NCBI RefSeq assembly: GCF_947172395.1
Contig: NC_069084.1
Coordinates: 6,015,107 to 6,079,106 of the forward strand
Direction of reading: 5' to 3'
DNA: 64,000 nt
Source: Bicyclus anynana
Taxonomy: Eukaryota > Arthropoda > Insecta > Lepidoptera > Nymphalidae
Shown piece by piece: positions 21,336-34,929 of this stretch. Position numbers and translations under genes: made by a program. Position 1 is the first letter of the stretch, and every line of letters starts with the position of its first letter. The notes beneath the pieces were generated by a model that worked only from the letters and a program-made list of their open reading frames with translations, searched no databases and had not been told where the DNA came from.

Positions 21336-24300
21336 AAATCCGTTTAGTTTAAGGGACTGAGTTTTCTATCCTTTATTAATTGTTCCATTGTTGTTGTTTG
21401 TGTTCTTAATCCTTTAAGTTTGAGTTCGATAAAGATGGAGAAGACAAAGTTGCGGAGCCAAAAATAGCACATATGGTAGCGGATTTAGTCTGTCATCCAT
21501 TAGTGATATATGTGGCAGCACGAATTCGCGATAATATGATAAACTGTTTCAAATTGTTCCGTGGCGCTTCGTGTTGGAACAATGACCTCAAACAATAAAT
21601 ACAAGAGGCCCCTCCGCGTTTACGATTGCCTTGTGCTATATTTCAGAAACACTCGACTACCATGCTGAATGTAATATTGCTAGTCCCTATTTTATTCAGC
21701 GCAAAGCAATGCTTCTACCTCGATTTCCTTTGATGTTTTGTTGTCAGTCTTAGATAACCTGATACAAGTCCAAGTTTATTGAATTCATACCCCTGACTGG
21801 TTTCTATGCCATCATACCCTACATCTGTTGGCGATAGCTCTTCTATAAAAGGGTAGAATTTAGCCATGGCCAAAACGCTTCAATTTCTAAAATATAAAGT
21901 TCTTTTGCTAAAGTGTTTTAAACTCATACAACTACGAGCTTACAACTTGTTAAGGAATCTAAATTGCCATTTCATTGGGCAGATGTTTTACGTAGTCTAA
22001 AAAATACTTATAACATTGCTTGCAATGGAAAATATTTTTATCGTCTTTAAAGGAAGAGGTTCTTTATATATCTTAGTAATATATTTTAATGTATGCGACA
22101 CTGATGTATGGATAAATTTTTTAATTGATTTTCGTTTAATTAACCTTTTCAGATAGAGGAAGCTCTGCTGAAGCTATACGCTAAATACGCTAACTTAATG
22201 ACAAATATTAGCACGTTCTATAATACTGCTTGTAAGCGATACCTTCATATAGCTTAACCTCAGTGGATAAAAGCTCAGATCGAATAGTTTTGACAAAAGA
22301 ACAGTAACTTTCACTTTCTTCAACCTTCAATAAATTAGCACGGTACACATAAACTGAAAATACAAGCTAAAAATCCAATTGCTTATTATTTACTATGTAG
22401 AGTTGATTCAAAAGACTGCAAAAAATCTCAATTCTGTTTCAATAACAAGAAATAATTATTAAAATTTCTATGTTCCCACAATAGCTTGCAGGGTAAATTC
22501 ATTAGGGCTTTCTCTAAACACCTTTCAGGCGCGTGCTGCTACACATTATTGAAAGACGATAATAAGGGGAGGAAGTTGAAAAAAAAACATTAAAAAAATG
22601 CTACGCGGGGTTGAGAAATGTCAGGCCATGTGCGCGGGAGTCATTGTACGCCTTGAGACATTAATCTTAGGGGAAATGACCAGGTGAACAACCCCTAGAC
22701 CTTTGTTGTTCAACAATAATGGTTTTTATTTGTGCTGACTTTGAGGATTCGTCCAGACTTCGATGCACACTGAAAACTTGCGGACGAACTTATAATATTT
22801 TTATTTAATTCCCAACCAAGGCTACTGCGATCGTAATCACGAGGGGCCAGCTGTCCTTTTATAACGCACCCCACCTTTATGCCTATCCTAATGTCCTTTG
22901 CATATTAAAAAAGCAATTACAATTGTTCCTTCTGTAATGAAACCTCTGTTTTCGTTAATGTTTATTCCAGTGGAAATTTAGCAGAAGGGTCGGTGTGGAA
23001 GGCATTTTTATCAATTTGGAGATAACAGAAACTGGGTTCCTTAAATGGCCAAACAGCTTGAGTAACTAGCAAAAACTACACATGTGTTATGTGTCATCGA
23101 CATATGGATGGCGCTGACGCGTCGCTCGGGTCCCACAAAAACCTGGAACCCCTCGTTTAGTAAACAAGTCGGAAGTTGCTCCCAGGTTTTTGATTTCTTC
23201 TTTATGCCCATTTATCAGTCCTTTCTTGTGATAATCACCCCCATTAAATAATAAAACTGGTAGGTACCCATTAGACAAAAAAATAAATTCTTATTTTTGG
23301 AAATATTCTTCAAACTTCCATTTAATTTATGTAATTTCGCTCGTGTTACTTACGCTGAGTGCAATTTTTTTTCTCAATTTTATTTCCATATGTTATATTC
23401 TGCATCATGTTAGGTTTCTTTTAAAATTATAGGATAGGATACTTAATTTGAAATTTTTGGCGGACCTAGAGATTTTCAGAAGCAATTTGAATCTACTGCT
23501 ACGAAAAACCGTCGACTTTTAGTCAATCGTATTTCATTATATCTGACTTGTTATTCTAACAATGTTGAAAAGTAGTTGACTAATATTCAGTAGATACCTA
23601 ATGAAATAAACTGTGATATACTCGTAGTACCTAACTACTGAGATGCAATGGTCGCAATAATCAGGTCACTCATTTATACTCGTAAGACAGTCTCGGAATG
23701 CGCAACTATAATCTTTCTGTTAATCAAATATAGTATTACAACTACGCCATACAATCCAAGTGAGGTCATACATAATTTCATAAACAACTCTATAATTTAG
23801 GGGAGTAATAATGATAAATTGCACATGACCGTGACGATGCGTGAGAAAGCCCTAATGAATAGACAAGGGTTTAATTTCGCAGTCTTCCCCTAGTCTGATG
23901 GTACTATTGTGGATATTCAGGTGTGTACTTTAGAAGCATTAGACTCTTCTATTTGTCTATGGGGATGAACCTGTTTGAACCCTCACGTGTATGCTTTGAG
24001 ATTATAGCGACTGACATAGGCCAGGATCTTCAAATTTTTTAAAAGCGCTTATGTAGTTACATAGGTAGGTATATTTTGTATCTTATTATCTTATTGTCTT
24101 TCCGTTTAAAGTTTACTATTTTAATATTAAGTTTGATGACAAAGTAACTTTATTTTATTTGTAACATTGAGACTGTCTCATGGTCGAGACACAGCGTTAG
24201 CTTTTAGCGATGTCTGTCCTGTGATCGAGACAGAAGTTGGCTCAAAGAATTCTTCAATTACTAGGCATGTTGGATGTGTTTTTACTATAGTAGATTCAAA

Positions 24301-26000
24301 TGGTACCTAATCAAAATAGTAAGTGTGTTTCGACTAATGTGGAATGCTTGACAAAAGCTCAAAATATGAAACATTGCTTTAAGATTCCTTCGTTACGTTA
24401 AAATTTTCTATTTAAATGATGTTTGTAGTATTGAGGTAAAATAAGATAAACATCACTGCCAGTCTTGCTCGTCTTCGGTTTTTAAAAGCCTTTGGTTACA
24501 TTATAAGTGGCGCACTTTTAAAAGCGGCGATAAATGTGAAGCTATTTTAATTAGTAAAATGAGACAAAAACACTCTGGTAAAACATTAACATTAATTTAA
24601 AGGAGCCGACCGCCCTTCGTTTTAAGTGAGATCAGCGTGCTTATCTTGGGGAGACAGTTTTTTACATAAGTTTTATTTACTTACGTAGTAAGCACGTGAC
24701 AAAAAAGTTTGCCAGTGCCCATAATGTGGGTACATATTGTAGGTATGTAAAAAATAAGTCGAAACTTAATGATTAATCTACTTAACGATAAAGATTTAAA
24801 TAGATTGCTACGATTTCCTCCGCAAACGATAGGTACTGTGAAATTGTAATTTCATAAATGTATTGTTTTACTATATTATTAGCGGTTTTTGTGATTTTGA
24901 ACTACTAAGATGGCCACTGTCCATAATACTATGAACCAAGAAGTCATCATCATCAGGCTCGTTTTGTTTATAAATCGTTTTATCCTTGCGAAGTCGGAAG
25001 GAGTCGTAAGATCTTTTATAAAAGGACACGTCAACAAACAACTAAAAAAATACATTTTACTTGAAAAAAGAAATATTTTACTTGATAAATTTGCATAAGA
25101 AGGTACTTGTTTATTGGAAAAGTTAATATTTGAGCACTAAAATGAACCCAGTGGGAGGATGGAAACAATTAGTTCCATTTCATCGGGTGGATTGTGTTAC
25201 GTAAAAATGCGTCGTCGGAGGCCCGCGAAGTGTTTTCTCATACGGCAGAATCCGGTGTCGTATTGCCTTCGCACTATACTTGTTTATAGACGAGTTTCAT
25301 AAATACAAGTATGGGGTTACGGATACCTATGTTTAAAGAGATATACGTACTTATTTTACTCTTCACAACATATTGACCTCTTAAAACTAGTAAATAAAGC
25401 TATTATATTCAAGTGAATATATTGATATAGTGCAAAAGCCTGTTACGTAGTCTGTAACAAGGGGAAGACCAGTGTTAGCTATATTTTATGTTGTTGGATA
25501 CGAACATGCTAAAGTATACTAAAAGATCAAAGAAGAATAGGTACCAAAGACCAAGTTAAAGATAAGGATAAGAGCTTATTGTATAGTAAAGAGTAACAAC
25601 AATTCCCTATTTATTTTACTAACTCGTACGAGTAAGTATGGCGATTGTGCAACACGACTTGCTTAGTAAATTGTCACCCTCATTACATTTCCCCTTACGT
25701 ACACTCATTGAGGACTAAGGTATAAGAACACTTTGTACATAGCATAACGCCGATCTTTTTGTTGGCTTGCATAACTCCTTGATGAGAAACTATTAAATAA
25801 CCCACATTTTTCATTCCAGGTACAATGAACTGCTAACAGTGTAAGTATCATTCAAGTACGAGTATACAAGACAAACGTGTTGCATTTGAGACGAAGCTGT
25901 AATATAATACTATACATATACGATTTCTACGGTTTCAAATTGACGCCGATAGTGTTGCCAGATCATACCTATTTAATAATATTAGATATAAGATTGATAC
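21336..26000. other. intronic stretch, largely unique
   Basis: I found no repeat family that I can name and no splice-bounded frame. The 63-codon minus-strand frame at 23087-23278 sits in a somewhat more GC-rich patch but has no motif. Confidence 0.4.
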
Positions 26001-26002
26001 AC

Positions 26003-26233
26003 ACACCATCATCATCATCATTGTCAGTCGATGGACGTCCACTGCTGGACATAAGCCTTTTGTATAGACTTCCGAACATCAAAGTCTTGGACCTCCAGCA
26101 TCCAGCGGCTCCCTGCAACCCGCTTGATGACCTCGATCCGTTTAGCAGGGGGCCGACCAACACAGGGTTTTCCGGTGCGGGATCGCCATTTCAGCACCTT
26201 GGGATCCCAACGTCCATCGGTTCTTCGAACATA
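26003..26233 (-). mobile_element. RTE LINE 3' fragment
   Basis: Its (TCA)n edge, TCGATGGACGTCCACTGCTG, GGGGGCCGACCAACACAG and CACCTTGGGATCCCAACGTC correspond to the 3' part of the LINE at 2088. The minus-strand translation includes WDPKVLKWRSRTGK and GRPPAKR, the tail after the reverse transcriptase. Confidence 0.85.
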
Positions 26234-26239
26234 CAATTC

Positions 26240-27900
26240 ATCGAAATGGCTTTAAATTTTACCGGCCTAGTACAGGGCCCTGTCTCCTTATACTTACAAG
26301 AGAGGGGATTTAAAGCTTAGTGTATCTGGCATCATTATTATTGCAAGCTTTTATTTAACCTGCTACATATACGTGTCTCTAATCTGGGAAGCTATTTTAG
26401 ATTCACACCATTAAATATTATTATAAATTGTCTGAGTTTAAAAAAACTTACCTATTATCAATGATATATTGTCTACTATAAGTACCTACAGTAACTCTAA
26501 TTTTACACCTTACGAAGGTGCTGTGGATTTATTAAAATGTATTTATTATACTTTCAGTTTTGACTAACTAGACTTGACTAGATAACATTGTGTAACTTGT
26601 CATAGAAATTTATCTTAGTGCATACACAACCTTAGGATTTCCTGCATACCCTAAGGTCCAACACGAGATAAGCTTGTTATAAAACAACAATTATCGTTCA
26701 CTTAAAGCCTTTAAAAGTTCACATCTTTAAACAAGTCACAATTCAATACGCAAAAACAATGCCTCTGGGAACTGAAACGAGTTCTGTTGGAATTTAAAAA
26801 GAAAAATGATGAAAAAGGCGAACGTAGCATTAATGGTTATACGCTATTGCTAATACGTATAAACCTCGACGAAGTGTGGGGCACATATTGTAAGAGAATA
26901 AAGAAACGTTTAAGTGAATGTAATGGCTCTGTCGAGATTTTTAAACAGTGAGACGTTGAAGTAGATAATGTAAGAGGATAAATAAATGATTGCCTAGTGC
27001 TTTTAAAGATATTTTTAATATAATAAGTAATGTTATATAAATTTAAAATGTATACAAAATTATGTTCATAGAAAAGAAAATTAATAATACAGGATTAATA
27101 CGGAAAAAAAATTAATAATTATGAAAAATAACAGAGAAAATAACGAACCTAAGTGATGTCATAAGAGAGCTTAATCTCCATCAGTTCATTATATTGAGAT
27201 TTTTAAAATTAACTTTTAGTCAGTAATTTTAATAAATTTCAATAGAACAAGTATAGTTTTGACAAAAATGGAATAAAGAGCGTAGCATTGTTTGTACCCT
27301 GTTGCATTCCATTTTCAGTATATTATTCAGTAAATTCATGATATGTAATAAATAATAATTTTCATGTAAAAAAATCATACCAAATGTCTCATGACGATTC
27401 AAAATGAATACAAGTTCTTATTGAGTAAAGAAAAATTGCTTGAATTAATAAATGTTTCACAAAAATCACCCTGGAATATATATAGAATATTTCACTTAAG
27501 TAAATTTACGAGTAACTAACCTATAGTTGGACTTTTCTTTGTCTTATTGTGTTCAAATATTTCGAAATATAACGGGATACTGTTTGGCGTTCCTCTTCAA
27601 ACTTGTTCCGAGAAAGTCTTGAAGTGCTAACAGCTAAGCATCCAAACGTTGGGACATAGGGGACATAAGACAGGAAACATGGAATATGCGTGAGTTAACT
27701 GGCCGCTTCCTCAAAACCCCTTGTTTGTTGCATATACACTTGCACACGGAGGAAGTCTTTTGATTGTCCTTTGATTAATTACAGGTATTTTTTCTTTACA
27801 ATGGTTATATCTATGTAAGTTTCTTTCTTTTTCTTGTAGAGGAAATTCTTCTTGGATATCTCTAATGGTATCGGTTGTCTAACCCCTATATACAAAATTT
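26240..27900. other. intronic stretch, nothing recognised
   Basis: AT-rich sequence without recognisable repeats, exons or sites. Confidence 0.4.
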
Positions 27901-27902
27901 GA

Positions 27903-28195
27903 AAACCGTGATAGCCCAGAGGTCAAAGGCAGACCTCTTATTCGGAGGGCATAGATTCGAATCAGGGGCGTGCACCTCCAAATTTTCAATGTTGTGCATT
28001 TTAAGAAATTAAATATCACGTGCCTCAAACGGTGACGAAAAAATGTCATACCTAAGAATCTTCTTAATTCTTTAAGCGTGTGAAGTTTGCCAATTGGGGA
28101 GCGTGGTTGACAATTACCTTATAACCCCTTTCATTATGAGAGGAGACTCAACAGTGCTCAACAGTGAGCCGAATAAGGGTTGTCAATGATGATGG
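27903..28195 (+). mobile_element. SINE family 2, near full length
   Basis: Forward orientation: AACCGTGATAGCCCAGAGGT head, B-box-like GATTCGAATCAGG, TGCACCTCCAAATTTTCA, TTAAGAAATTAAATATCACG, GAGAGGAGACTCAACAGTGC and GAGCCGAATAAGGGTTGTCA with a GATGATG end. Confidence 0.85.
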
Positions 28196-30640
28196 TCTAC
28201 AAAGGCTGTTTCTCCCTTATGTCCTACCACTAACAGCACAGTCTGCCACTCTCTCATCCCTTAGTTAAATCTTCTTTCTTCACTTAATACGTATTCTGAT
28301 AACTAAACACAGTCACATCAATCTGGTTTCCTGCGGATGTAACAAACAAGTCCATTATAGAAACATTAAAAAAAATACATCTTGCCAACTTAGTAGTTTC
28401 TTTCGATTTTTTTATAAATTTTTCTGCGTACTATTATAATCATTTATCGAATCTACAGTCTTAGGAGTAGTCATTGTAGTATTGTCTTACATTATACTCG
28501 TACTATAATTACAAATAATATTTATAATCGTATTATGAAATACGTCTCTATCACGTGTAGATTAGAATAATATAATTATGTTCAGTAGGGGCTTCTAATG
28601 TCTATCCATCACATTTTTCGCGTTTATAATATGAGACGGAGAGATAAAGATGTATTATTTATGAGATGAGTTTCATGTATACAAGGATTATTGCGTACGT
28701 CGATCGATATGTCTGCAAACAAGGAAAATATTATGAAATGTAGATATCGTGTAACTCATACAATAGAATTTGCATAATTTTAGTCAGTTTATTGTTTTCT
28801 GTTATATTTGAGCGTATTGCGACATCACTTTTGAAATCACTCAACTGTTTAGTTACATCCTACAATATGATTTCCTTGATGACTCTTTTCCTTTGTTCCT
28901 TGAGTTCGTAAATAATCAGATTATTTCCGTACATGTACACAATCGCGGTTGGAATCATGTCCGAAGGGTGGCAGTAAGGACGGGACAGGTGAAAATGGTC
29001 ATAGATTAACTATCTACTTCCTTGCCTTAATTAGAATTTGTGTAACATTCGGTCCACCTTACGTTTGTTGCTAAGCTCCTTGAGGTACTAACTTAACATT
29101 GTATTTTAGTGGTTTGTTTCAAAAACATCTTTAGTGATTTTTAAGGGTCCGTTTTCGATCTTTAATTTAAATCTTCTAGATTAGAAACAAAGTTATTTAA
29201 CTTATCAAACTTAATTTTACTCATGAATTGTCACCGGTTCATTACGTAAGTATTTTATTCTCATTTTATCTAGAGTTCTCTTAAAACATCTATATTTTAT
29301 TTTTAGTACTTTAATTTTTACTAGTTTTCTATTGTTTTACTAGTTTTGAAATGCCAATCAAAGACATATTATTGTCTTGATTAGGTACTATTTAGTATGT
29401 TTTTCTCCTTGCAACAAGCACAAGCTATTGCTTATGAGCAAAAAAAACCAACTTAGTATGCTTATGAGCAAATAGGTAGTATACGGAAAAGGAAACTTAG
29501 AGGAAGTGTTATCAATCATCAAAAGCTGGCTTGTGAAAATGTCGTATTTACCGGTATATCAGATTAGATGTTTCGGTATCTGACAATGCCCTCTTAGCGG
29601 GATCCAAAAGAACTTTATCATTATGCTTATAACAGGATGTTGATTATTTACCATGTGTGATTGGAGCATTTATTGAAATTGTGTTTAAATTAGTATATTG
29701 TACTTCTACGGACATTTAATTCGAAAATGTACCAGGTTGAGGCAATTATTCTTCTTCTATATTCATAATAACTTTTGGTTGTTTATAACTTTGCCAATGC
29801 ATCTGTTTATTATTTCTATGCTTCTTTTTATGTTTTATTTTGCCAATTTATGTATTCGATACAGTTTATCAAGTTATGCCAAAGAGCAAATGATGATCGT
29901 CAAAGCGGCATCCGCTACTTGAGAAATTTTTTGTTGCAGTTTTTGTTTTGCACTCGAAAGTCCCGTTTCTCACCAAAATAACAGGAAATTATAAACATTT
30001 GCGACACGTGCAAAATGTGTTCAACGTGAAAATGTTAACATCCCATTTTGCTCTCATTTCGCTTTAGTAACAGGAACAGAAAGATATTATCGCAAACTTT
30101 GCAAACACTATTTATATGTATTTTATGTACTTGTATAGGTAATGTATTTATAGTTTTATGTGTAGGTACTCCGTGTTATATGTATTGTTGGTTTGGTATA
30201 AAATGAATATTTTCCCACAAGTTTAAAAAAAAAGTTTACATATTGTGTATATACTTCGTACTTTCAGTCTTACATTAGAATTAAACGCTGACCTATCCAA
30301 TAAAAAAAGTCCTATTTTTTTGTTCATGCATGTTCCTTACACCTGCCTACCTTCGCCCGCGTTGCGTCATGAGTTCCCACTCGAGGGTATGATCCTGTAC
30401 CTAATTTTATATCCTTTTCACTCTGTATTGTGTCTCGCTTGTTGTCCTTTTCATCGCACCACGTCCCTTCAGGGGGTTTTGTAGTCTTCACAGTTCACCC
30501 TTATTTAGTCCTGCGTACGCGTTCCGTGTGGGTGTGTGTGTGAGTCCCTTCGAAGTGTGAGAAAAGGATAAAATTCTTTAACAATACACGGTACAGTGTG
30601 GTCCTGTCCTTCAATGGGTGCGCTTGATAAAAATGTGTTG
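28196..30640. other. intronic stretch, nothing firm
   Basis: Several short open frames around 29698-30484 lack motifs or splice context. A short GT-rich run lies at about 30528. Confidence 0.4.
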
Positions 30641-30652
30641 TAGGCACTGCTT

Positions 30653-30663
30653 TTTGGCGGGAA
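30653..30663 (+). promoter_or_regulatory. E2F-type site inside Myb intron 1
   Basis: TTTGGCGGGAA fits the asymmetric E2F consensus TTTSSCGC family (B-Myb-type sites read GGCGGGA). It lies 5.6 kb upstream of exon 2. A chance match is possible at this length. Confidence 0.3.
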
Positions 30664-30873
30664 TATATCAACATAGTGCTTCTATGTCAGTTTTTGTGTA
30701 AAATGGATTTAAGTGGACAATGGAGTTAGCGATTGAGGAATCGGCGTCGCGTTTTGTTTTCGCGTAATTTAGCGTGATGTTATATGAGTGAGTATAATTT
30801 TTATGATGAAATAAGCATAGATCAATTAATTATTATTCATTAAGCTTCTAATGAAGCAACACAATCAGTACTT

Positions 30874-30918
30874 GCTGATTGTGTTACTAATACTATTAGC
30901 ATTAGTAACACAATCAGC
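30874..30918. repeat. perfect 18-bp hairpin, 9-nt loop
   Basis: GCTGATTGTGTTACTAAT at 30874-30891 is exactly complementary to 30901-30918. A third partial copy of the arm (ACACAATCAG) lies just upstream at about 30860. Confidence 0.9.
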
Positions 30919-31704
30919 ATAGCAGGTTGGTTCAGATGTTGTTTAATATTTCGATGAAAGTATGTATTAGAAGTTACGAAATAAAATCTTGACTAACTTT
31001 CTGAAGTAAACAGATGTAGGTACTTATCTACATATTTAGTGTTAGCCAAATTGAACTCGGCCGAGATGAGATTAATATAACCCTTAGTACCTCCCACTCA
31101 GGGTCAAGGTCTTAAGGCTACGAATCCAACATCAATTACTCAACTATTCGGATCCCACGCTTATAAAGAACCGAAGACGTAGGTAGATATATAAAAAATA
31201 TGCTTTACGAGAGGTCCGGTTGTGAGATTATTATTGATTCGGGAGCGAGCGGGCCTCATTGAAAACATTCATATACCTAACAATGACATCATGCCATGGC
31301 TGTGATAAAATTTAATCACAATATAAGTACATATGCACTGAATTGTTTGATATAGTTTGTCCTTTATGTAATCTGCCATCATGTAATTGTGGGTTTGAAG
31401 GATTCGTTTATTTCAAGCGGGCTTTTTAAATAAAGTGTAATAAGTATTATTGTTTAAATTATCTACATCCATTTTGATCGAAGTTAAATTAATTTTCTGT
31501 CATCAAAGGTTGTCTTTGTTGGCTCACATGTAGTTTTTTTGTTACTGTTTTCTTTTTTCTGGCATCATTTGTTTTGTGTGCAAATGTTTTTCTTCTTCTT
31601 CCTCTAGTAAGTAAACGAGGAATCTAGATTTTTTAGTCTTAACCGTGGTGATTTTGAAGCTACCTTACCCAAGGTTTTACATATACTCTTTTGCATTGCA
31701 TTTG

Positions 31705-31738
31705 CAAGACCAATGTGACAAAAGTCACATTGGTCTTG
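31705..31738. repeat. perfect 15-bp hairpin, 4-nt loop
   Basis: CAAGACCAATGTGAC, loop AAAA, GTCACATTGGTCTTG. The exact stem is followed by no U-run, so it is not a Pol III terminator. Confidence 0.9.
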
Positions 31739-31739
31739 T

Positions 31740-33525
31740 TGTTGCGACTTGAGACTAGTTCAGAAAGCAAAGAAATTACGAGTACGAGTACACATATTAG
31801 TTATAGGCTAGGTGTCTGCTGTTATAGGTTAGGTGTGGTGCTAATTTGCTGATAGTCAAATATTCATCTTTCTATCTTCATACAACAATTGACAAAGATC
31901 TTATAACAAAGTTCATACAAAAATCAACTTTATGAGGATAGTAATGGAAGGGCCATTTCCTAAACCAGATAATAATACTTATCATATTGATCTATTAGAA
32001 TGTGATTGGAAAGATATACCTACCCAGTGCTGGGTTCTATTGGGGCGCTCCTCACTGGTTCCCAATAAATTAAAACGCTTAACCGGTTCTTCAGAACAAG
32101 AACCAAATTATACTTATATTGGTTGTGCCTCGTGGTTTTACTTACGTTGATCTCCTTCTCTTAAGAGTATTGGGATACTAGTTGATTTATGTTCTATATC
32201 AGAGTAGTCTCGGTGCTAAAGTTATTGCGATTCGAGATTATCCGTTGTGGCGTGAATTTCAATACTAGTTTCGCATTCATTTTTATTTAGATTCATTGAT
32301 TTTTTTAGTTTAGAAGTTTGAAATAAATAGTGATCACTATTCATATATATCACCTGATTGCAAGCAATATTTTTCTCAATATTCAGCAATTATATTGAGG
32401 CAACAGTTCTTTTAATGAAAGTAAAGTTCTTCAAAGTCTTTGTAGATCTCCTACCTTGTATTGTTTTCGCTACGTGTTTCTACTTAGGTCTAGGACTAAG
32501 TCGAAGTAAGTATTTAAAAAAATGTTCCCAATATCCTTTGTTTGCTCACATCAAAGTGGTTAGCAAGTAGTATATGTTTATTGGTTTTTACATAATTATC
32601 ACAATAACTTTATCTCTTCTATACAAATAAAAACATCTAAAATCTATATAACCGATTCCAATGAATTGATCAAATTCTTCTATCTATGAACACAACCATA
32701 CCTGATATTGGTTATATGTATTCTGTGTTATTTTATGGATTCAGTACGAGATTTTGTTAAATATTTTAATTAGAGTTCTGTTATTTACTAAAAACAAAAG
32801 ATACACTACATATCCAAGAGAAGCAGAACTTCCATCAAATTTAAACTTGTAATACCTGCTGATAACAATTTTGTTAAGTAACAATCAACAATGACTTAGA
32901 TGACTCAATTCGCATGATACCGACGTTTCCCGCGCCGGTATTCGCAATGAATGAGAAACTTGTTTGCTATCAGCTGATTGCCGGCCGGCGTGCATATTTT
33001 ATCTTATTTTTATACCATTCTTACCTCATCGAAAGTATGGACCCAAATGAGTATTATAGACACCAAAACCGGAATTATTTTTCCTACATACTGAAACTTG
33101 TTTCTCGCTATCAAAGGAATGCTTATCTACAATTAAACACGGAAGTCCAGTCTCTAAATCATGAGGAATAAGATCTAAAGTCGTGTGCACAATAACACAG
33201 TCAAAGGCCGACATGGATATGCCGGTCTTCTGGGAATTTTGTTCTGTAATCTACAAATTGTATGTATGAATGGCGCCAGGATTTACGAAGCATCGGCGAC
33301 AAATACCTGTGTCAGACATTCTAACAAAGCTCCTAAGAAGTTCCCACTTCCCAGTGAAAAGAAAAGATTTTTTTTGCTTTGGTTTTTAATTTAAACTTTG
33401 ATGGGAATATTTAAGTTACAAACATTATTTCCAAATTCACTAGTCTTTGAATAAAAGTATTTTAGACTTGATATGCATTACAAGTTGTTTTCGAAAATTT
33501 GCTTAACATTTAAAATGAATATGTA
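31740..33525. other. intronic stretch, nothing recognised
   Basis: The open frames at 31932-32150 and 32914-33394 have no family motif or splice sites that I trust. No known repeat was seen. Confidence 0.4.
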
Positions 33526-33529
33526 TATA

Positions 33530-33660
33530 CAGGGTGCTCGGGAGTATTTCCCATAACACAAGGTTTTTATTCTTTAAGGAATATTTATAATAGGTATATG
33601 GATATAATTTACCGAAGTGATACCCTTTTTGATAATGTTCTTGTATAATTACTTTATATG
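33530..33660 (+). mobile_element. half of a TA-MITE
   Basis: It begins CAGGGTGCTCGGGAGTATTT after TA, as at 17241 and 53110, but has no matching right TIR. It breaks off before the Helitron-like element at 33680. Confidence 0.65.
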
Positions 33661-34021
33661 TTCTTTAATGATACTGGAATCTATACTAATATTATAAAGC
33701 GGAAGAGTTTGTTTGTTTGTTTGTTTGTTTGATTGAACGCGCTAATCTCAGGATCTACTGGTCCGATTTGAAAAATACTTTCGGTGATAGATAGCCCATT
33801 TATCGAGGAAGGCTATAGGCTATATTTTATTTAAAAAAAAATTAGGGATCCTTCCTAAAACTCCAATAATGTAACCCAAGGTGTACATGGCGCCTTCCCA
33901 ACAGTCTGCTAATTCCCTCAAGCATTGTCATTGCTATTCAAAAGGCCAAGGGGTTGCAAATACAGCAGCGTCATTCACTCGCAGCACACATCATTTTCTA
34001 CAAAAAATGTCGCGACAGCAT

Positions 34022-34046
34022 ATATCTATCTATCTATCTATCTATA
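34022..34046. repeat. (TATC)n microsatellite
   Basis: About six TATC/CTAT units sit immediately before an internal Helitron-type 5' end. Confidence 0.85.
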
Positions 34047-34929
34047 CTATAATAAAAGAGTAGAAATCGAGTGTCTGTACTTTGACCAAATTTAACTAAA
34101 ATCAAGTTAGGGCGATTAGAAATGAGCAATAGAATACAAAAATATATTTTTTTATTTTTTTGCCTGTCTGTCTGTCTATCTGCCTGTCTGTCTGTCCTTC
34201 TGTCTGTATGTTCGTGCTATTCTCTGGTTCTGCTGAACGGATTTTGACGCGGATTTCACAAATAGATTAAGCAAAGTTCATGGCAACATATAGGCTTTGT
34301 TTCATTAAAATCGGACAGATAGAAAAAAGTTATCTTGAAAAAACCGGATTGCTCAAATTGATTCGCAGGCGTTATTTGGAGAAACGAGATTTCCACTAAA
34401 ACTGTGTAATATCGATATTGAGGCAAATATTCTATACTCAACTGACCAATTTGTTTGTTTATTTGGTTGAACGCGCGAAACTAATCTCAGGAACTACTTA
34501 AAAGTTCAGGTTCAAACTGAATAATCCTTTTTGTGTTTAAATAGTCACATTGTCTACTTTTTTATCGTATAATGTTATGCAAGATTTATTACTATAAAAA
34601 GAGTACGAATTTGGCGCAATATCTATTAAATACTTATCTATATACTTATAATAAAACTGTAACAGGTCAAATTACAGAACTTTTTGATTAATTTAAAAAA
34701 AAAAATTATCATAGGGCATTATACAATCGATACTGAATTCAAAAACATTTTTTTTCGATTATTTGTCTGTCTGTCCCTATTTTTTGTTGACCGGGCATCA
34801 CACTGAAACTACTGAATGAATTCAAATGAAACTTAGCACGGTTTGAGAACATAATACGGGGCAGGTTATAAAATACTTTTTATAGCGAAAATAAAATCAG
34901 AAGGGGGTGAAATAGGGGTTGAAAGTTTG

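Noticed and set aside
24910..25098. 62-codon plus-strand frame in intron 1
   Set aside because: Starts with a Met but shows only low-complexity hydrophobic and Lys-rich sequence without homology that I recognise.
25877..26320. 147-codon plus-strand frame
   Set aside because: It runs antisense through an RTE LINE tail.
31932..32150. 72-codon plus-strand frame in intron 1
   Set aside because: No motif, no splice sites in suitable phase, no repeat support either; length is within chance for this window.
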